64,000 nucleotides of DNA from Anthopleura xanthogrammica (lineage: Eukaryota; Cnidaria; Anthozoa; Actiniaria; Actiniidae), in assembly GCA_964019055.1 (NCBI GenBank), contig OZ025220.1, forward strand, positions 3,875,978-3,939,977, in the 5' to 3' direction. Below, one piece after another: positions 35,101 through 46,793 of this stretch. The notes below the pieces were generated by a model. It saw only the letters and a list, made by a program, of their open reading frames with translations. It was not told the origin of the DNA and searched no databases. Position 1 is the first letter of the stretch. Each line of letters begins with the position of its first letter. The position numbers were made by a program, and so were the translations under genes.

Positions 35101-38100
35101 CCAAAAAGTCGTGTTTTTATCTCAAGAGCTATTTTCATGAGCAAAAAGGGGGGGTTTCAAAACACAGGACACGCCGTCAGCGAAAAACCTGGTTTTGAGA
35201 GCCAAAATGGCCATTTTTCAGTTTTTTGGGCTAAAAAGCTTTTTTTTTTTCAGCTAAACAGTGTTTCGGACATCCAAAATGTGCTTTTCTCGGCCAAAAC
35301 GTGCGTTTAGCATTGAAAACGTCGTGTTTTGACCAAAAGAAAATTCTCAGCAAATTTCAGATTTTCTCAGCCAAAAACCCATTTTTTCCCGCCAAAAAGT
35401 CGTGTTTTTATCTCAAGAGGTATTTTCATGAGCAAAAAGTGGGGGTTTCAGCACACAGGACACGCCGTCAGCGAAAAACCTGGTTTTGAGAGCCAAAATG
35501 GCCATTTTTCAGTTTTTTTGGGTTAAAAAGCTTTTTTTTTCAGCAAAACAGTCTTTTGGACATCCAAAATGTGCTTTTCTCGGCCAAAACGTGCGTTTAG
35601 CAGTGAAAACGTCGTGTTTTGACCAAAAGAAAATTCTCAGCAAGTTTCAGATTTTCTCAGCAAAAAACACCTTTTTTGACCAAAAAGTACCCCCACTCAG
35701 CCAAAACCCCATTTTTTTTCGCCAAAAAGTCGTGTTTTTATCTCAAGAGGTATTTTCATGAGCAAAAAGTGGGGGTTTCAGCACACAGGACACGCCGTCA
35801 GCGAAAAACCTGGTTTTGAGAGCCAAAATGGCCATTTTTCAGTTTTTTGGGCTAAAAAGCTTTTTTTTTTCAGCAAAACAGTGTTTTGGACATCCAAAAT
35901 GTGCTTTTCTCGGCCAAAACGTGCGTTTAGCAGTGAAAACGTCGTGTTTTGACCAAAAGAAAATTCTCAGCAAATTTCAGATTTTCTCAGCAAAAAACAC
36001 CTTTTTTGACCAAAAAGTACCCCCACTCAGCCAAAACCCCATTTTTTCCCGCCAAAAAGTCGTGTTTTTATCTCAAGAGGTATTTTCATGAGCAAAAAGT
36101 GGGGGTTTCAGCACACAGGACACGCCGTCAGCGAAAAACCTGGTTTTGAGAGCCAAATGGCCATTTTTCAGTTTTTTGGGCTAAAAAGCTTTTTTTTTCA
36201 GCAAAACAGTGTTTTGGACATCCAAAATGTGCTTTTCTCGACCAAAACGTGCGTTTAGCAGTGAAAACGTCGTGTTTTGACCAAAAGAAAATTCTCAGCA
36301 AATTTCAGATTTTGTCAGCCAAAAACACCTTTTTTGACCAAAAAGTACCCCCACTCAGCCAAAACCCCATTTTTTTCCGCCAAAAAGTCGTGTTTTCATC
36401 TCAAGAGGTATTTTCATGAGCAAAAAGTGGGGGTTTCAGCACACAGGACACGCCGTCAGCGAAAAACCTGGTTTTGAGAGCCAAAATGGCCATTTTTCAG
36501 TTTTTCGGGCTAAAAAGCTTTTTTTTTCAGCAAAACAGTGTTTTGGACATCCAAAATGTGCTTTTCTCGGCCAAAACGTGCGTTTAGCAGTGAAAACGTC
36601 GTGTTTTGACCAAAAGAAAATTCTCAGCAAATTTCAGATTTTCTCAGCAAAAAACACCTTTTTTGACCAAAAAGTACCCCCACTCAGCCAAAACCCCATT
36701 TTTTTCCGCCAAAAAGTCGTGTTTTTATCTCAAGAGGTATTTTCATGAGCAAAAAGTGGGGGTTTCAGCACACAGGACACGCCGTCAGCGAAAAACCTGG
36801 TTTTGAGAGCCAAAATGGCCATTTTTCAGTTTTTTGGGCTAAAAAGCTTTTTTTTTCAGCAAAACAGTGTTTTGGACATCCAAAATGTGCTTTTCTCGGC
36901 CAAAACGTGCGTTTAGCAGTGAAAACGTCGTGTTTTGACCAAAAGAAAATTCTCAGCAAATTTCAGATTTTCTCAGCAAAAAACACCTTTTTTGACCAAA
37001 AAGTACCCCCACTCAGCCAAAACCCCATTTTTTTCCGCCAAAAAGTCGTGTTTTTATCTCAAGAGGTATTTTCATGAGCAAAAAGTGGGGGTTTCAGCAC
37101 ACAGGACACGCCGTCAGCGAAAAACCTGGTTTTGAGAGCCAAAATGGCCATTTTTCAGTTTTTTTGGGCTAAAAAGCTTTTTTTTTCAGCAAAACAGTGT
37201 TTTGGACATCCAAAATGTGCTTTTCTCGGCCAAAACGTGCGTTTAGCAGTGAAAACGTCGTGTTTTGACCAAAAGAAAATTCTCAGCAAATTTCAGATTT
37301 TCTCAGCAAAAAACACCTTTTTTTTGACCAAAAAGTACCCCCACTCAGCCAAAACCCCATTTTTTTCCGCCAAAAAGTCGTGTTTTTATCTCAAGAGGTA
37401 TTTTCATGAGCAAAAAGTGGGGGTTTCAGCACACAGGACACGCCGTCAGCGAAAAACCTGGTTTTGAGAGCCAAAATGGCCATTTTTCAGTTTTTTGGGC
37501 TAAAAAGCTTCTTTTTTTTTCAGCAAAACAGTGTTTTGGACATCCAAAATGTGCTTTTCTCGGCCAAAACGTGCGTTTAGCAGTGAAAACGTCGTGTTTT
37601 GACCAAAAGAAAATTCTCAGCAAATTTCAGATTTTGTCAGCAAAAAAAGCCTTTTTTGACCAAAAAGTACCCCCACTCAGCCAAAACCCCATTTTTTTCC
37701 GCCAAAAAGTCGTGTTTTTATCTCAAGAGGTATTTTCATGAGCAAAAAGTGGGGGTTTCAGCACACAGGACACGCCGTCAGCGAAAAACCTGGTTTTGAG
37801 AGCCAAAATGGCCATTTTTCAGTTTTTTGGGCTAAAAAGCTTCTTTTTTTTTTCAGCAAAACAGTGTTTTGGACATCCAAAATGTGCTTTTCTCGGCCAA
37901 AACGTGCGTTTAGCAGTGAAAACGTCGTGTTTTGACCAAAAGAAAATTCTCAGCAAATTTCAGATTTTGTCAGCAAAAAACACCTTTTTTGACCAAAAAG
38001 TACCCCTACTCAGCCAAAACCCCATTTTTTTCTGCCAAAAAGTCGTGTTTTTATCTCAAGAGGTATTTTCATGAGCAAAAAGTGGGGGTTTCAGCACACA

Positions 38101-41100
38101 GGACACGCCGTCAGCGAAAAACCTGGTTTTGAGAGCCAAAATGGCCATTTTTCAGTTTTTTGGGCTAAAAAGCTTTTTTTTTCAGCAAAACAGTGTTTTG
38201 GACATCCAAAATGTGCTTTTCTCGGCCAAAACGTGCGTTTAGCAGTGAAAACGTCGTGTTTTGACCAAAAGAAAATTCTCAGCAAATTTCAGATTTTGTC
38301 AGCAAAAAACACCTTTTTTGACCAAAAAGTACCCCCACTCAGCCAAAACCCCATTTTTTTCCGCCAAAAAGTCGTGTTTTTATCTCAAGAGGTATTTTCA
38401 TGAGCAAAAAGTGGGGGTTCAGCACACAGGACACGCCGTCAGCGAAAAACCTGGTTTTGAGAGCCAAAATGGCCATTTTTCAGTTTTTTGGGCTAAAAAG
38501 CTTTTTTTTTCAGCAAAACAGTGTTTTGGACATCCAAAATGTGCTTTTCTCGGCCAAAACGTGCGTTTAGCAGTGAAAACGTCGTGTTTTGACCAAAAAA
38601 AATTCTCAGCAAATTTCAGATTTTCTCAGCAAAAAACACCTTTTTTGACCAAAAAGTACCCCCACTCAGCCAAAACCCCATTTTTTTTCGCCAAAAAGTC
38701 GTGTTTTTATCTCAAGAGGTATTTTCATGAGCAAAAAGTGGGGGTTTCAGCACACAGGACACGCCGTCAGCGAAAAACCTGGTTTTGAGAGCCAAAATGG
38801 CCATTTTTCAGTTTTTTGGGCTAAAAAGCTTTTTTTTTCAGCAAAACAGTGTTTTGGAAATCCAAAATGTGCTTTTCTCGGCCAAAACGTGCGTTTAGCA
38901 GTGAAAACGTCGTGTTTTTACCAAAAGAAAATTCTCAGCAAATTTCAGATTTTCTCAGCAAAAAACACCTTTTTTTGACCAAAAAGTACCCCCACTCAGC
39001 CAAAACCCCATTTTTCCCCGCCAAAAAGTCGTGTTTTTATCTCAAGAGGTATTTTCATGAGCAAAAAGTGGGGGTTTCAGCACACAGGACACGCCGTCAG
39101 CGAAAAACCTGGTTTTTAGAGCCAAAATGGCCATTTTTCAGTTTTTTGGGCTAAAAAGCTTTTTTTTTCCAGCAAAACAGTGTTTTGGACATCCAAAATG
39201 TGCTTTTCTCGGCCAAAACGTGCGTTTAGCAGTGAAAACGTCGTGTTTTGACCAAAAGAAAATTCTCAGCAAATTTCAGATTTTGTCAGCAAAAAACACC
39301 TTTTTTGACCAAAAAGTACCCCCACTCAGCCAAAACCCCATTTTTTTCTGCCAAAAAGTCGTGTTTTTATCTCAAGAGGTATTTTCATGAGCAAAAAGGG
39401 GGGGTTTCAGCACACAGGACACGCCGTCAGCGAAAAACCTGGTTTTGAGAGCCAAAATGGCCATTTTTCAGTTTTTTGGGCTAAAAAGCTTTTTTTTTCA
39501 GCAAAACAGTGTTTTGGACATCCAAAATGTGCTTTTCTCGGCCAAAACGTGCGTTTAGCAGTGAAAACGTCGTGTTTTGACCAAAAGAAAATTCTCAGCA
39601 AATTTCAGATTTTGTCAGCAAAAAACACCTTTTTTGACCAAAAAGTACCCCCACTCAGCCAAAACCCCATTTTTTTTCGCCAAAAAGTGGTGTTTTCATC
39701 TCAAGAGGTATTTTCATGAGCAAAAAGTGGGGGTTTCAGCACACAGGACACGCCGTCAGCGAAAAACCTGGTTTTGAGAGCCAAAATGGCCATTTTTCAG
39801 TTTTTTGGGCTAAAAAGCTTTTTTTTTCAGCAAAACAGTGTTTTGGACATCCAAAATGTGCTTTTCTCGGCCAAAACGTGCGTTTAGCAGTGAAAACGTC
39901 GTGTTTTGACCAAAAGAAAATTCTCAGCAAATTTCAGATTTTGTCAGCAAAAAACACCTTTTTTGACCAAAAAGTACCCCCACTCAGCCAAAACCCCATT
40001 TTTTTTCGCCAAAAAGTCGTGTTTTTATCTCAAGAGGTATTTTCATGAGCAAAAAGTGGGGGTTTCAGCACACAGGACACGCCGTCAGCGAAAAACCTGG
40101 TTTTGAGAGCCAAAATGGCCATTTTTCAGTTTTTTGGGCTAAAAAGCTTTTTTTTTCAGCAAAACAGTGTTTTGGACATCCAAAATGTGCTTTTCTCGGC
40201 CAAAACGTGCGTTTAGCAGTGAAAACGTCGTGTTTTGACCAAAAGAAAATTCTCAGCAAATTTCAGATTTTGTCAGCAAAAAACACCTTTTTTGACCACA
40301 AAGTACCCCCACTCAGCCAAAACCCCATTTTTTTTCGCCAAAAAGTCGTGTTTTTATCTCAAGAGGTATTTGCATGAGCAAAAAGTGGGGGTTTCAGCAC
40401 ACAGGACACGCCGTCAGCGAAAAACCTGGTTTTGAGAGCCAAAATGGCCATTTTTCAGTTTTTTGGGCTAAAAAGCTTTTTTTTTCAGCAAAACAGTGTT
40501 TTGGACATCCAAAATGTGCTTTTCTCGGCCAAAACGTGCGTTTAGCAGTGAAAACGTCGTGTTTTGACCAAAAGAAAATTCTCAGCAAATTTCAGATTTT
40601 GTCAGCAAAAAACACCTTTTTTGACCAAAAAGTACCCCCACTCAGCCAAAACCCCATTTTTTTTCGCCAAAAAGTCGTGTTTTTATCTCAAGAGGTATTT
40701 TCATGAGCAAAAAGTGGGGGTTTCAGCACACAGGACACGCCGTCAGCGAAAAACCTGGTTTTGAGAGCCAAAATGGCCATTTTTCAGTTTTTTGGGCTAA
40801 AAAGCTTTTTTTTTCAGCAAAACAGTGTTTTGGACATCCAAAATGTGCTTTTCTCGGCCAAAACGTGCGTTTAGCAGTGAAAACGTCGTGTTTTGACCAA
40901 AAGAAAATTCTCAGCAAATTTCAGATTTTGTCAGCAAAAAACACCTTTTTTGACCACAAAGTACCCCCACTCAGCCAAAACCCCATTTTTTTTCGCCAAA
41001 AAGTCGTGTTTTTATCTCAAGAGGTATTTTCATGAGCAAAAAGTGGGGGTTTCAGCACACAGGACACGCCGTCAGCGAAAAACCTGGTTTTGAGAGCCAA

Positions 41101-44100
41101 AATGGCCATTTTTCAGTTTTTTGGGCTAAAAAGCTTTTTTTTTTCAGCAAAACAGTGTTTTGGACATCCAAAATGTGCTTTTCTCGGCCAAAACGTGCGT
41201 TTAGCAGTGAAAACGTCGTGTTTTGACCAAAAGAAAATTCTCAGCTAATTTCAGATTTTCTCAGCAAAAAACACCTTTTTTGAACAAAAAGTACCCCCAC
41301 TCAGCCAAAACCCCATTTTTTCCCGCCAAAAAGTCGTGTTTTTATCTCAAGAGGTATTTTCATGAGCAAAAAGTGGGGGTTTCAGCACACAGGACACGCC
41401 GTCAGCGAAAAACCTGGTTTTGAGAGCCAAAATGGCCATTTTTCAGTTTTTTGGGCTAAAAAGCTTTTTTTTTCAGCAAAACAGTGTTTTGGACATCCAA
41501 AATGTGCTTTTCTCGGCCAAAACGTGCGTTTAGCAGTGAAAACGTCGTGTTTTGACCAAAAGAAAATCTCAGCAAATTTCAGATTTTGTCAGCAAAAAAC
41601 ACCTTTTTTGACCAAAAAGTACCCCCACTCAGCCAAAACCCCATTTTTTTTTGCCAAAAAGTCGTGTTTTTATCTCAAGAGGTATTTTCATGAGCAAAAA
41701 GTGGGGGTTTCAGCACGCAGGACACGCCGTCAGCGAAAAACCTGGTTTTGAGAGCCAAAATGGCCATTTTTCAGTTTTTTGGGCTAAAAAGCTTTTTTTT
41801 TCAGCAAAACAGTGTTTTGGACATCCAAAATGTGCTTTTCTCGGCCAAAACGTGCGTTTAGCAGTGAAAACGTCGTGTTTTGACCAAAAGAAAATTCTCA
41901 GCAAATTTCAGATTTTGTCAGCAAAAAACACCTTTTTTGAACAAAAAGTACCCCCACTCAGCCAAAACCCCATTTTTTCCCGCCAAAAAGTCGTGTTTTT
42001 ATCTCAAGAGGTATTTTCATGAGCAAAAAGTGGGGGTTTCAGCACACAGGACACGCCGTCAGCGAAAAACCTGGTTTTGAGAGCCAAAATGGCCATTTTT
42101 CAGTTTTTTGGGCTAAAAAGCTTTTTTTTTCAGCAAAACAGTGTTTTGGACATCCAAAATGTGCTTTTCTCGGCCAAAACGTGCGTTTAGCAGTGAAAAC
42201 GTCGTGTTTTGACCAAAAGAAAATTCTCAGCAAATTTCAGATTTTGTCAGCAAAAAACACCTTTTTTGACCAAAAAGTACCCCCACTCAGCCAAAACCCC
42301 ATTTTTTTTTGCCAAAAAGTCGTGTTTTTATCTCAAGAGGTATTTTCATGAGCAAAAAGTGGGGGTTTCAGCACGCAGGACACGCCGTCAGCGAAAAACC
42401 TGGTTTTGAGAGCCAAAATGGCCATTTTTCAGTTTTTTGGGCTAAAAAGCTTTTTTTTTCAGCAAAACAGTGTTTTGGACATCCAAAATGTGCTTTTCTC
42501 GGCCAAAACGTGCGTTTAGCAGTGAAAACGTCGTGTTTTGACCAAAAGAAAATTCTCAGCAAATTTCAGATTTTGTCAGCAAAAAACACCTTTTTTGACC
42601 AAAAAGTACCCCCACTCAGCCAAAACCCCATTTTTTTTCGCCAAAAAGTGGTGTTTTTATCTCAAGAGGTATTTTCATGAGCAAAAAGGGGGGGTTTCAG
42701 CACACAGGACACGCCGTCAGCGAAAAACCTGGTTTTGAGAGCCAAAATGGCCATTTTTCAGTTTTTTGGGCTAAAAAGCTTTTTTTTTTCAGGAAAACAG
42801 TGTTTTGGACATCCAAAATGTGCTTTTCTCGGCCAAAACGTGCGTTTAGCAGTGAAAACGTCGTGTTTTGACCAAAAGAAAATTCTCAGCAAATTTCAGA
42901 TTTTCTCAGCAAAAAACACCTTTTTTGACCAAAAAGTACCCCCACTCAGCCAAAACCCCATTTTTCCCGCCAAAAAGTCGTGTTTTTATCTCAAGAGGTA
43001 TTTTCATGAGCAAAAAGTTGGGGTTTCAGCACACAGGACACGCCGTCAGCGAAAAACCTGGTTTTGAGAGCCAAAATGGCCATTTTTCAGTTTTTTGGGC
43101 TAAAAAGCTTTTTTTTTCAGCAAAACAGTGTTTTGGACATCCAAAATGTGCTTTTCTCGGCCAAAACGTGCGTTTAGCAGTGAAAACGTCGTGTTTTGAC
43201 CAAAAGAAAATTTTCAGGAAATTTCAGATTTTGTCAGCAAAAAACACCTTTTTTGACCAAAAAGTAGGTATTTTCATGAGCAAAAAGGGGGGTTTCAGCA
43301 CACAGGACACGCCGTCAGCGAAAAACCTGGTTTTGAGAGCCAAAATGGCCATTTTTCAGTTTTTTGGGCTAAAAAGCTTTTTTTTTCCAGCAAAACAGTG
43401 TTTTGGACATTCAAAATGTGCTTTTCTCGGCCAAAACGTGCGTTTAGCAGTGAAAACGTCGTGTTTTGACCAAAAGAAAATTCTCAGCAAATTTCAGATT
43501 TTGTCAGCAAAAAACACTTTTTTTGACCAAAAAGTACCCCCACTCAGCCAAAACCCCATTTTTTTTCGCCAAAAAGTCGTGTTTTCATCTCAAGAGGTAT
43601 TTTCATGAGCAAAAAGTGGGGGTTTCAGCACACAGGACACGCCGTCAGCGAAAAACCTGGTTTTGAGTGCCAAAATGGCCATTTTTCAGTTTTTTGGGCT
43701 AAAAAGCTTTTTTTTTCAGCAAAACAGTGTTTTGGACATCCAAAATGTGCTTTTCTCGGCCAAAACGTGCGTTTAGCAGTGAAAACGTCGTGTTTTGACC
43801 AAAAGAAAATTCTCAGCAAATTTCAGATTTTGTCAGCAAAAAACACCTTTTTTGACCAAAAAGTACCCCCACTCAGCCAAAACCCCATTTTTTTTCGCCA
43901 AAAAGTCGTGTTTTCATCTCAAGAGGTATTTTCATGAGCAAAAAGTGGGGGTTTCAGCACACAGGACACGCCGTCAGCGAAAAACCTGGTTTTGAGTGCC
44001 AAAATTGCCATTTTCCAGTTTTTTGGGCTAAAAAGCTTTTTTTTTCAGCAAAACAGTGTTTTGGACATCCAAAATGTGCTTTTCTCGGCCAAAACGTGCG

Positions 44101-44231
44101 TTTAGCAGTGAAAACGTCGTGTTTTGACCAAAAGAAAATTCTCAGCAAATTTCAGATTTTGTCAGCAAAAAACACCTTTTTTGACCAAAAAGTACCCCCA
44201 CTCAGCCAAAACCTCATTTTTTTTCGCCAAA
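32151..44231. repeat. 329-bp satellite array, left block (37 units)
   Basis: A head-to-tail tandem array. The landmark atgagcaaaaagtggg occurs at 32177, 32506, 32835 and onward to 43934, with spacing 328-332 bp except for two deleted units (near 35300-35428 and 43260-43276). Units are mostly above 97 percent identical by eye; differences concentrate in T-runs. Each unit consists of about 14 degenerate ~23-bp modules: a short A-tract, 5-6 variable bases, a T-tract, then a c/g-rich link such as cagc, ggcc or gacc. The block is cut inside a unit at 44231 by a transposon insertion. The many 64-129-codon ORFs on both strands are by-products of the repeat. Confidence 0.98.
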
Positions 44232-44270
44232 CACGGTGGGCTGTCAGCCAACCAAAACCGGCGCTTTCAA
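44232..44270 (+). repeat. left terminal inverted repeat, RSS-like layout
   Basis: Reads CACGGTG, a 12-bp spacer (ggctgtcagcca), ACCAAAACC, then ggcgctttcaa. The V(D)J 12-RSS consensus is CACAGTG, 12 bp, ACAAAAACC. The left end therefore matches 6/7 and 8/9 at the exact spacing. Confidence 0.85.
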
Positions 44271-44330
44271 TATTTCTGCGCCCGCATGATTGCAGCGGTT
44301 TTGCAACAGAATCTACTTGTCATTTTCAAG

Positions 44331-44921
44331 ATGGCGGCTTGTGCATACGATGCAATTCACGAAGCTCTTTTAGAATTTGAACACGAAAGTTCTGTTTGGG
44401 AGCGAAAAAAAGCATCGGAATTTACAGGAGAACTTTTGCAACTAACGCGAGCAGTTCTAAGGAAGCATTACTCCCAGGATGAAGATTGTAGCCGGTATTA
44501 TTTAGCTCAACCGTACCGAATGTTGAAGAGAGAGTTAAGCCATTGGAACAAATTGTGTACGAGAAGAATGAAGCTTGAGCCACACAGCAGAAACCCGTGG
44601 AGGATTAGCTTTTCGAGGAACTTGCCCTTTGAGGTATTTGATGTGATGAAGGTGCGATGTACAAAGCTTGACGCGACTATCAAAGAGACTAAGTGCAAGT
44701 GTAGAATTTTGTTTACATCTGATGAGACCGTTCTAGCATTTATGTCTATCGTTGGAAATGAGCAGCTACCTACAAAGATTTTCAAGAACAATAAGACTGC
44801 AAGGATCAACTGTAGACAAGATAGACCTTTTGAGATTGGCTACTCCTTTTCAAAAGAATTGGTGTCTGTTTCTCTCTTTTATGGTGTAATGAATGCTCTT
44901 GGTATCCAACAGCAGGTATAA
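44331..44921 (+). CDS. transposon-borne ORF, 196 aa, unknown family
   Basis: I chose ATG 44331 (MAACAYDAIHEALLEFEHES) because it lies inside the element. An in-frame ATG at 44286 also falls inside, but upstream codons to 44124 belong to the satellite. The protein is hydrophilic and basic, with scattered Cys (CTRRM, KCKCRILF) but no complete zinc finger, signal peptide or membrane segment. It lies 100 bp from the left end and converges with the transposase gene. The terminal codons CAGCAG|GTATAA look like a splice donor, so it could be the first exon of a longer product. An AATAAA at 44975-44980, 54 bp past the stop, instead supports termination here. Not recognised; a second element-encoded protein (DNA binding or accessory) is a guess. 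Confidence 0.6.
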   Translation: MAACAYDAIHEALLEFEHESSVWERKKASEFTGELLQLTRAVLRKHYSQDEDCSRYYLAQPYRMLKRELSHWNKLCTRRMKLEPHSRNPWRISFSRNLPFEVFDVMKVRCTKLDATIKETKCKCRILFTSDETVLAFMSIVGNEQLPTKIFKNNKTARINCRQDRPFEIGYSFSKELVSVSLFYGVMNALGIQQQV

Positions 44922-44953
44922 ATTGGCCATAAACTACATGTACTAGAATATTA

Positions 44954-45100
44954 ACACGAAAAGTGTGCAACATGAATAAAATATTACTGATTGCAATGCT
45001 ATATTATGTCCTTTCTACTGTGTTATATTGTTCAATCAACAAAATTATGATACGGTAGTAATCAGTGCAAAGAAACGAACTTGTTGCACACTTTTTGTGT
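44954..45100. repeat. 20-bp inverted repeat pair inside the transposon
   Basis: acacgaaaagtgtgcaaca at 44954-44972 is mirrored by ttgttgcacactttttgtgt at 45081-45100 (18/20). It encloses about 108 bp containing the AATAAA. Could be a nested small element or an RNA hairpin in the 3' region of the left gene. Confidence 0.7.
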
Positions 45101-46300
45101 AGAGCTTATACTATGTCCATGAAATAAAATCTAATACTTATTAATAGCTCTTATTAGCTGCTATCTGTCCTGGTGATATTGCCTAAATAGTTATAAATAA
45201 GTACACTGTATATTTTATTTCATGGTCATATAATTTTCAAAAATTTAGATGGACAAATATCAAATGTGTTCTCTTGCTGTTGAATAACATTAGGATTCTT
45301 TAAAACTAATTAGTTTTCTTGACAATCTTTGTAAGTAATTTCATTCTCAGTTGAAATGGTATAAAAATCATCTGTAATTTATTAGGTCAGTACCATTTAA
45401 ATTCTGGCTTGAAATATGATTTTTAGACCATGTCCACTTTAATAATTAGTGATGCACATTTTATGATGTACATGCTCTTTAATGTAATAGCAATTATACA
45501 CATCAAAGACCTTAATATTACCTTTTATTTACTGTTTGGCTGAAGTTTCATTCTGATACCACAACACAATTTGTGTCAATGCATCAAATCTCTTGTACAG
45601 TTGGGCTGAAGAAAGTACACATTGTACTATTCTTTGAATTCAGTTTACATCAAAAACATTTTAATAAAGATAAATAAACAGTCTTTATTAGTGTCATTTG
45701 TTTATCAAACATGATAGAAATAGCTCCATTCTCTATTATGACTATTCAAAAGTGTGAAATTATGTATAATATAGCCTAGTGTCATTACAGACATATGCAA
45801 AAGCAATAGCTTCACCCGAAAGTCTCAATTTGAATCAATTGTTTGAATTCATTTGCATATAACTATAATAACAGCTATTTATACAGTAAAAAAACAGTGG
45901 TTTTCATTGACCCGTGAAACACATTTTAGAATAATTAGTACCGCTACACTTTGGTTCTTAATATGTCATATGTGCTGAAAGTGTTGATTGATGAGACTAA
46001 TTGCTAGAAAAAGGAATAAGTGTAATTGTTGCCATATATACAATGGTTTCTGCAGTATCTTAACTGTTTCCCACTAATGCAAAATTGCCCCTACAAAAAA
46101 AAAAGGAAAGGAAGAAAAAAAAAACACAAGGCCTTCATTTCAATTTTATAATATAATTTTATTCAAATAAGCTTTACATTATATTATCAGTGTATCTACA
46201 TTTTGCATATAAATATATATATGTATATTTCTGGTCATGATTGTGGCCTACCTGTATATATATGTAGAGACTACTTCTGAACCAAAAGACAATTGTGTTA
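44982..46300. other. intergenic part of the 6-kb transposon
   Basis: AT-rich spacer between the two convergent genes, without ORFs or domains I can support. It includes an A-rich stretch at 46095-46130. Confidence 0.4.
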
Positions 46301-46307
46301 GTTATCT

Positions 46308-46465
46308 GTCTACCTAGCAACTACATAGCAACTACCTATCTACCTGGCATCTACCTAGCAACTACCTATATACCTAGCAACTACCTATATACCTAGCAAC
46401 TACCTATATACCTAGCAACTACCTATCTACCTAGCAACTACCTATCTACCTAGCAACTACCTATA
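46308..46465. repeat. ~20-bp minisatellite inside the transposon
   Basis: About eight copies of a unit reading tacctagcaactacctatat, with tatat/tatct variants, near the 3' end of the transposase gene. Confidence 0.9.
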
Positions 46466-46501
46466 CAAATCTATGTCCAGTCAGCTCACTAGCTAGTCAC
46501 G

Positions 46502-46587
46502 CCCCAGGGATTGGTTACCCTAGCTTGTTAAGTCTAGACAGTTGACAAATGTAATCAGCTATTCCCCAGGGATTGGTTACCCCAGCT
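46502..46587. repeat. 24-bp direct repeat pair inside the transposon
   Basis: ccccagggattggttaccc plus (t/c)agct at 46502-46525 and 46564-46587, 62 bp apart, one mismatch. Confidence 0.9.
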
Positions 46588-46793
46588 CGTAGTACTATTA
46601 CACACCTGACATACATTGTGCATACGAGTTGCAAAAAGATTACATACCTTGGTTTGTATGACATTTCATCAAATGATCCTTAGTAATAAAGTTAAAAAAA
46701 TTAATGACAAAAAGATTCAAAAGAATGATTGAGTTAAATCAATTACAACTGTAATAAAGTATTTTATGTGCATGTCACATAACATTTATGTCC

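Noticed and set aside
44124..44330. Upstream extension of the transposon ORF into satellite sequence
   Set aside because: Those codons lie mostly outside the element (before 44232) and are satellite; the gene's own start is at 44331 or 44286.
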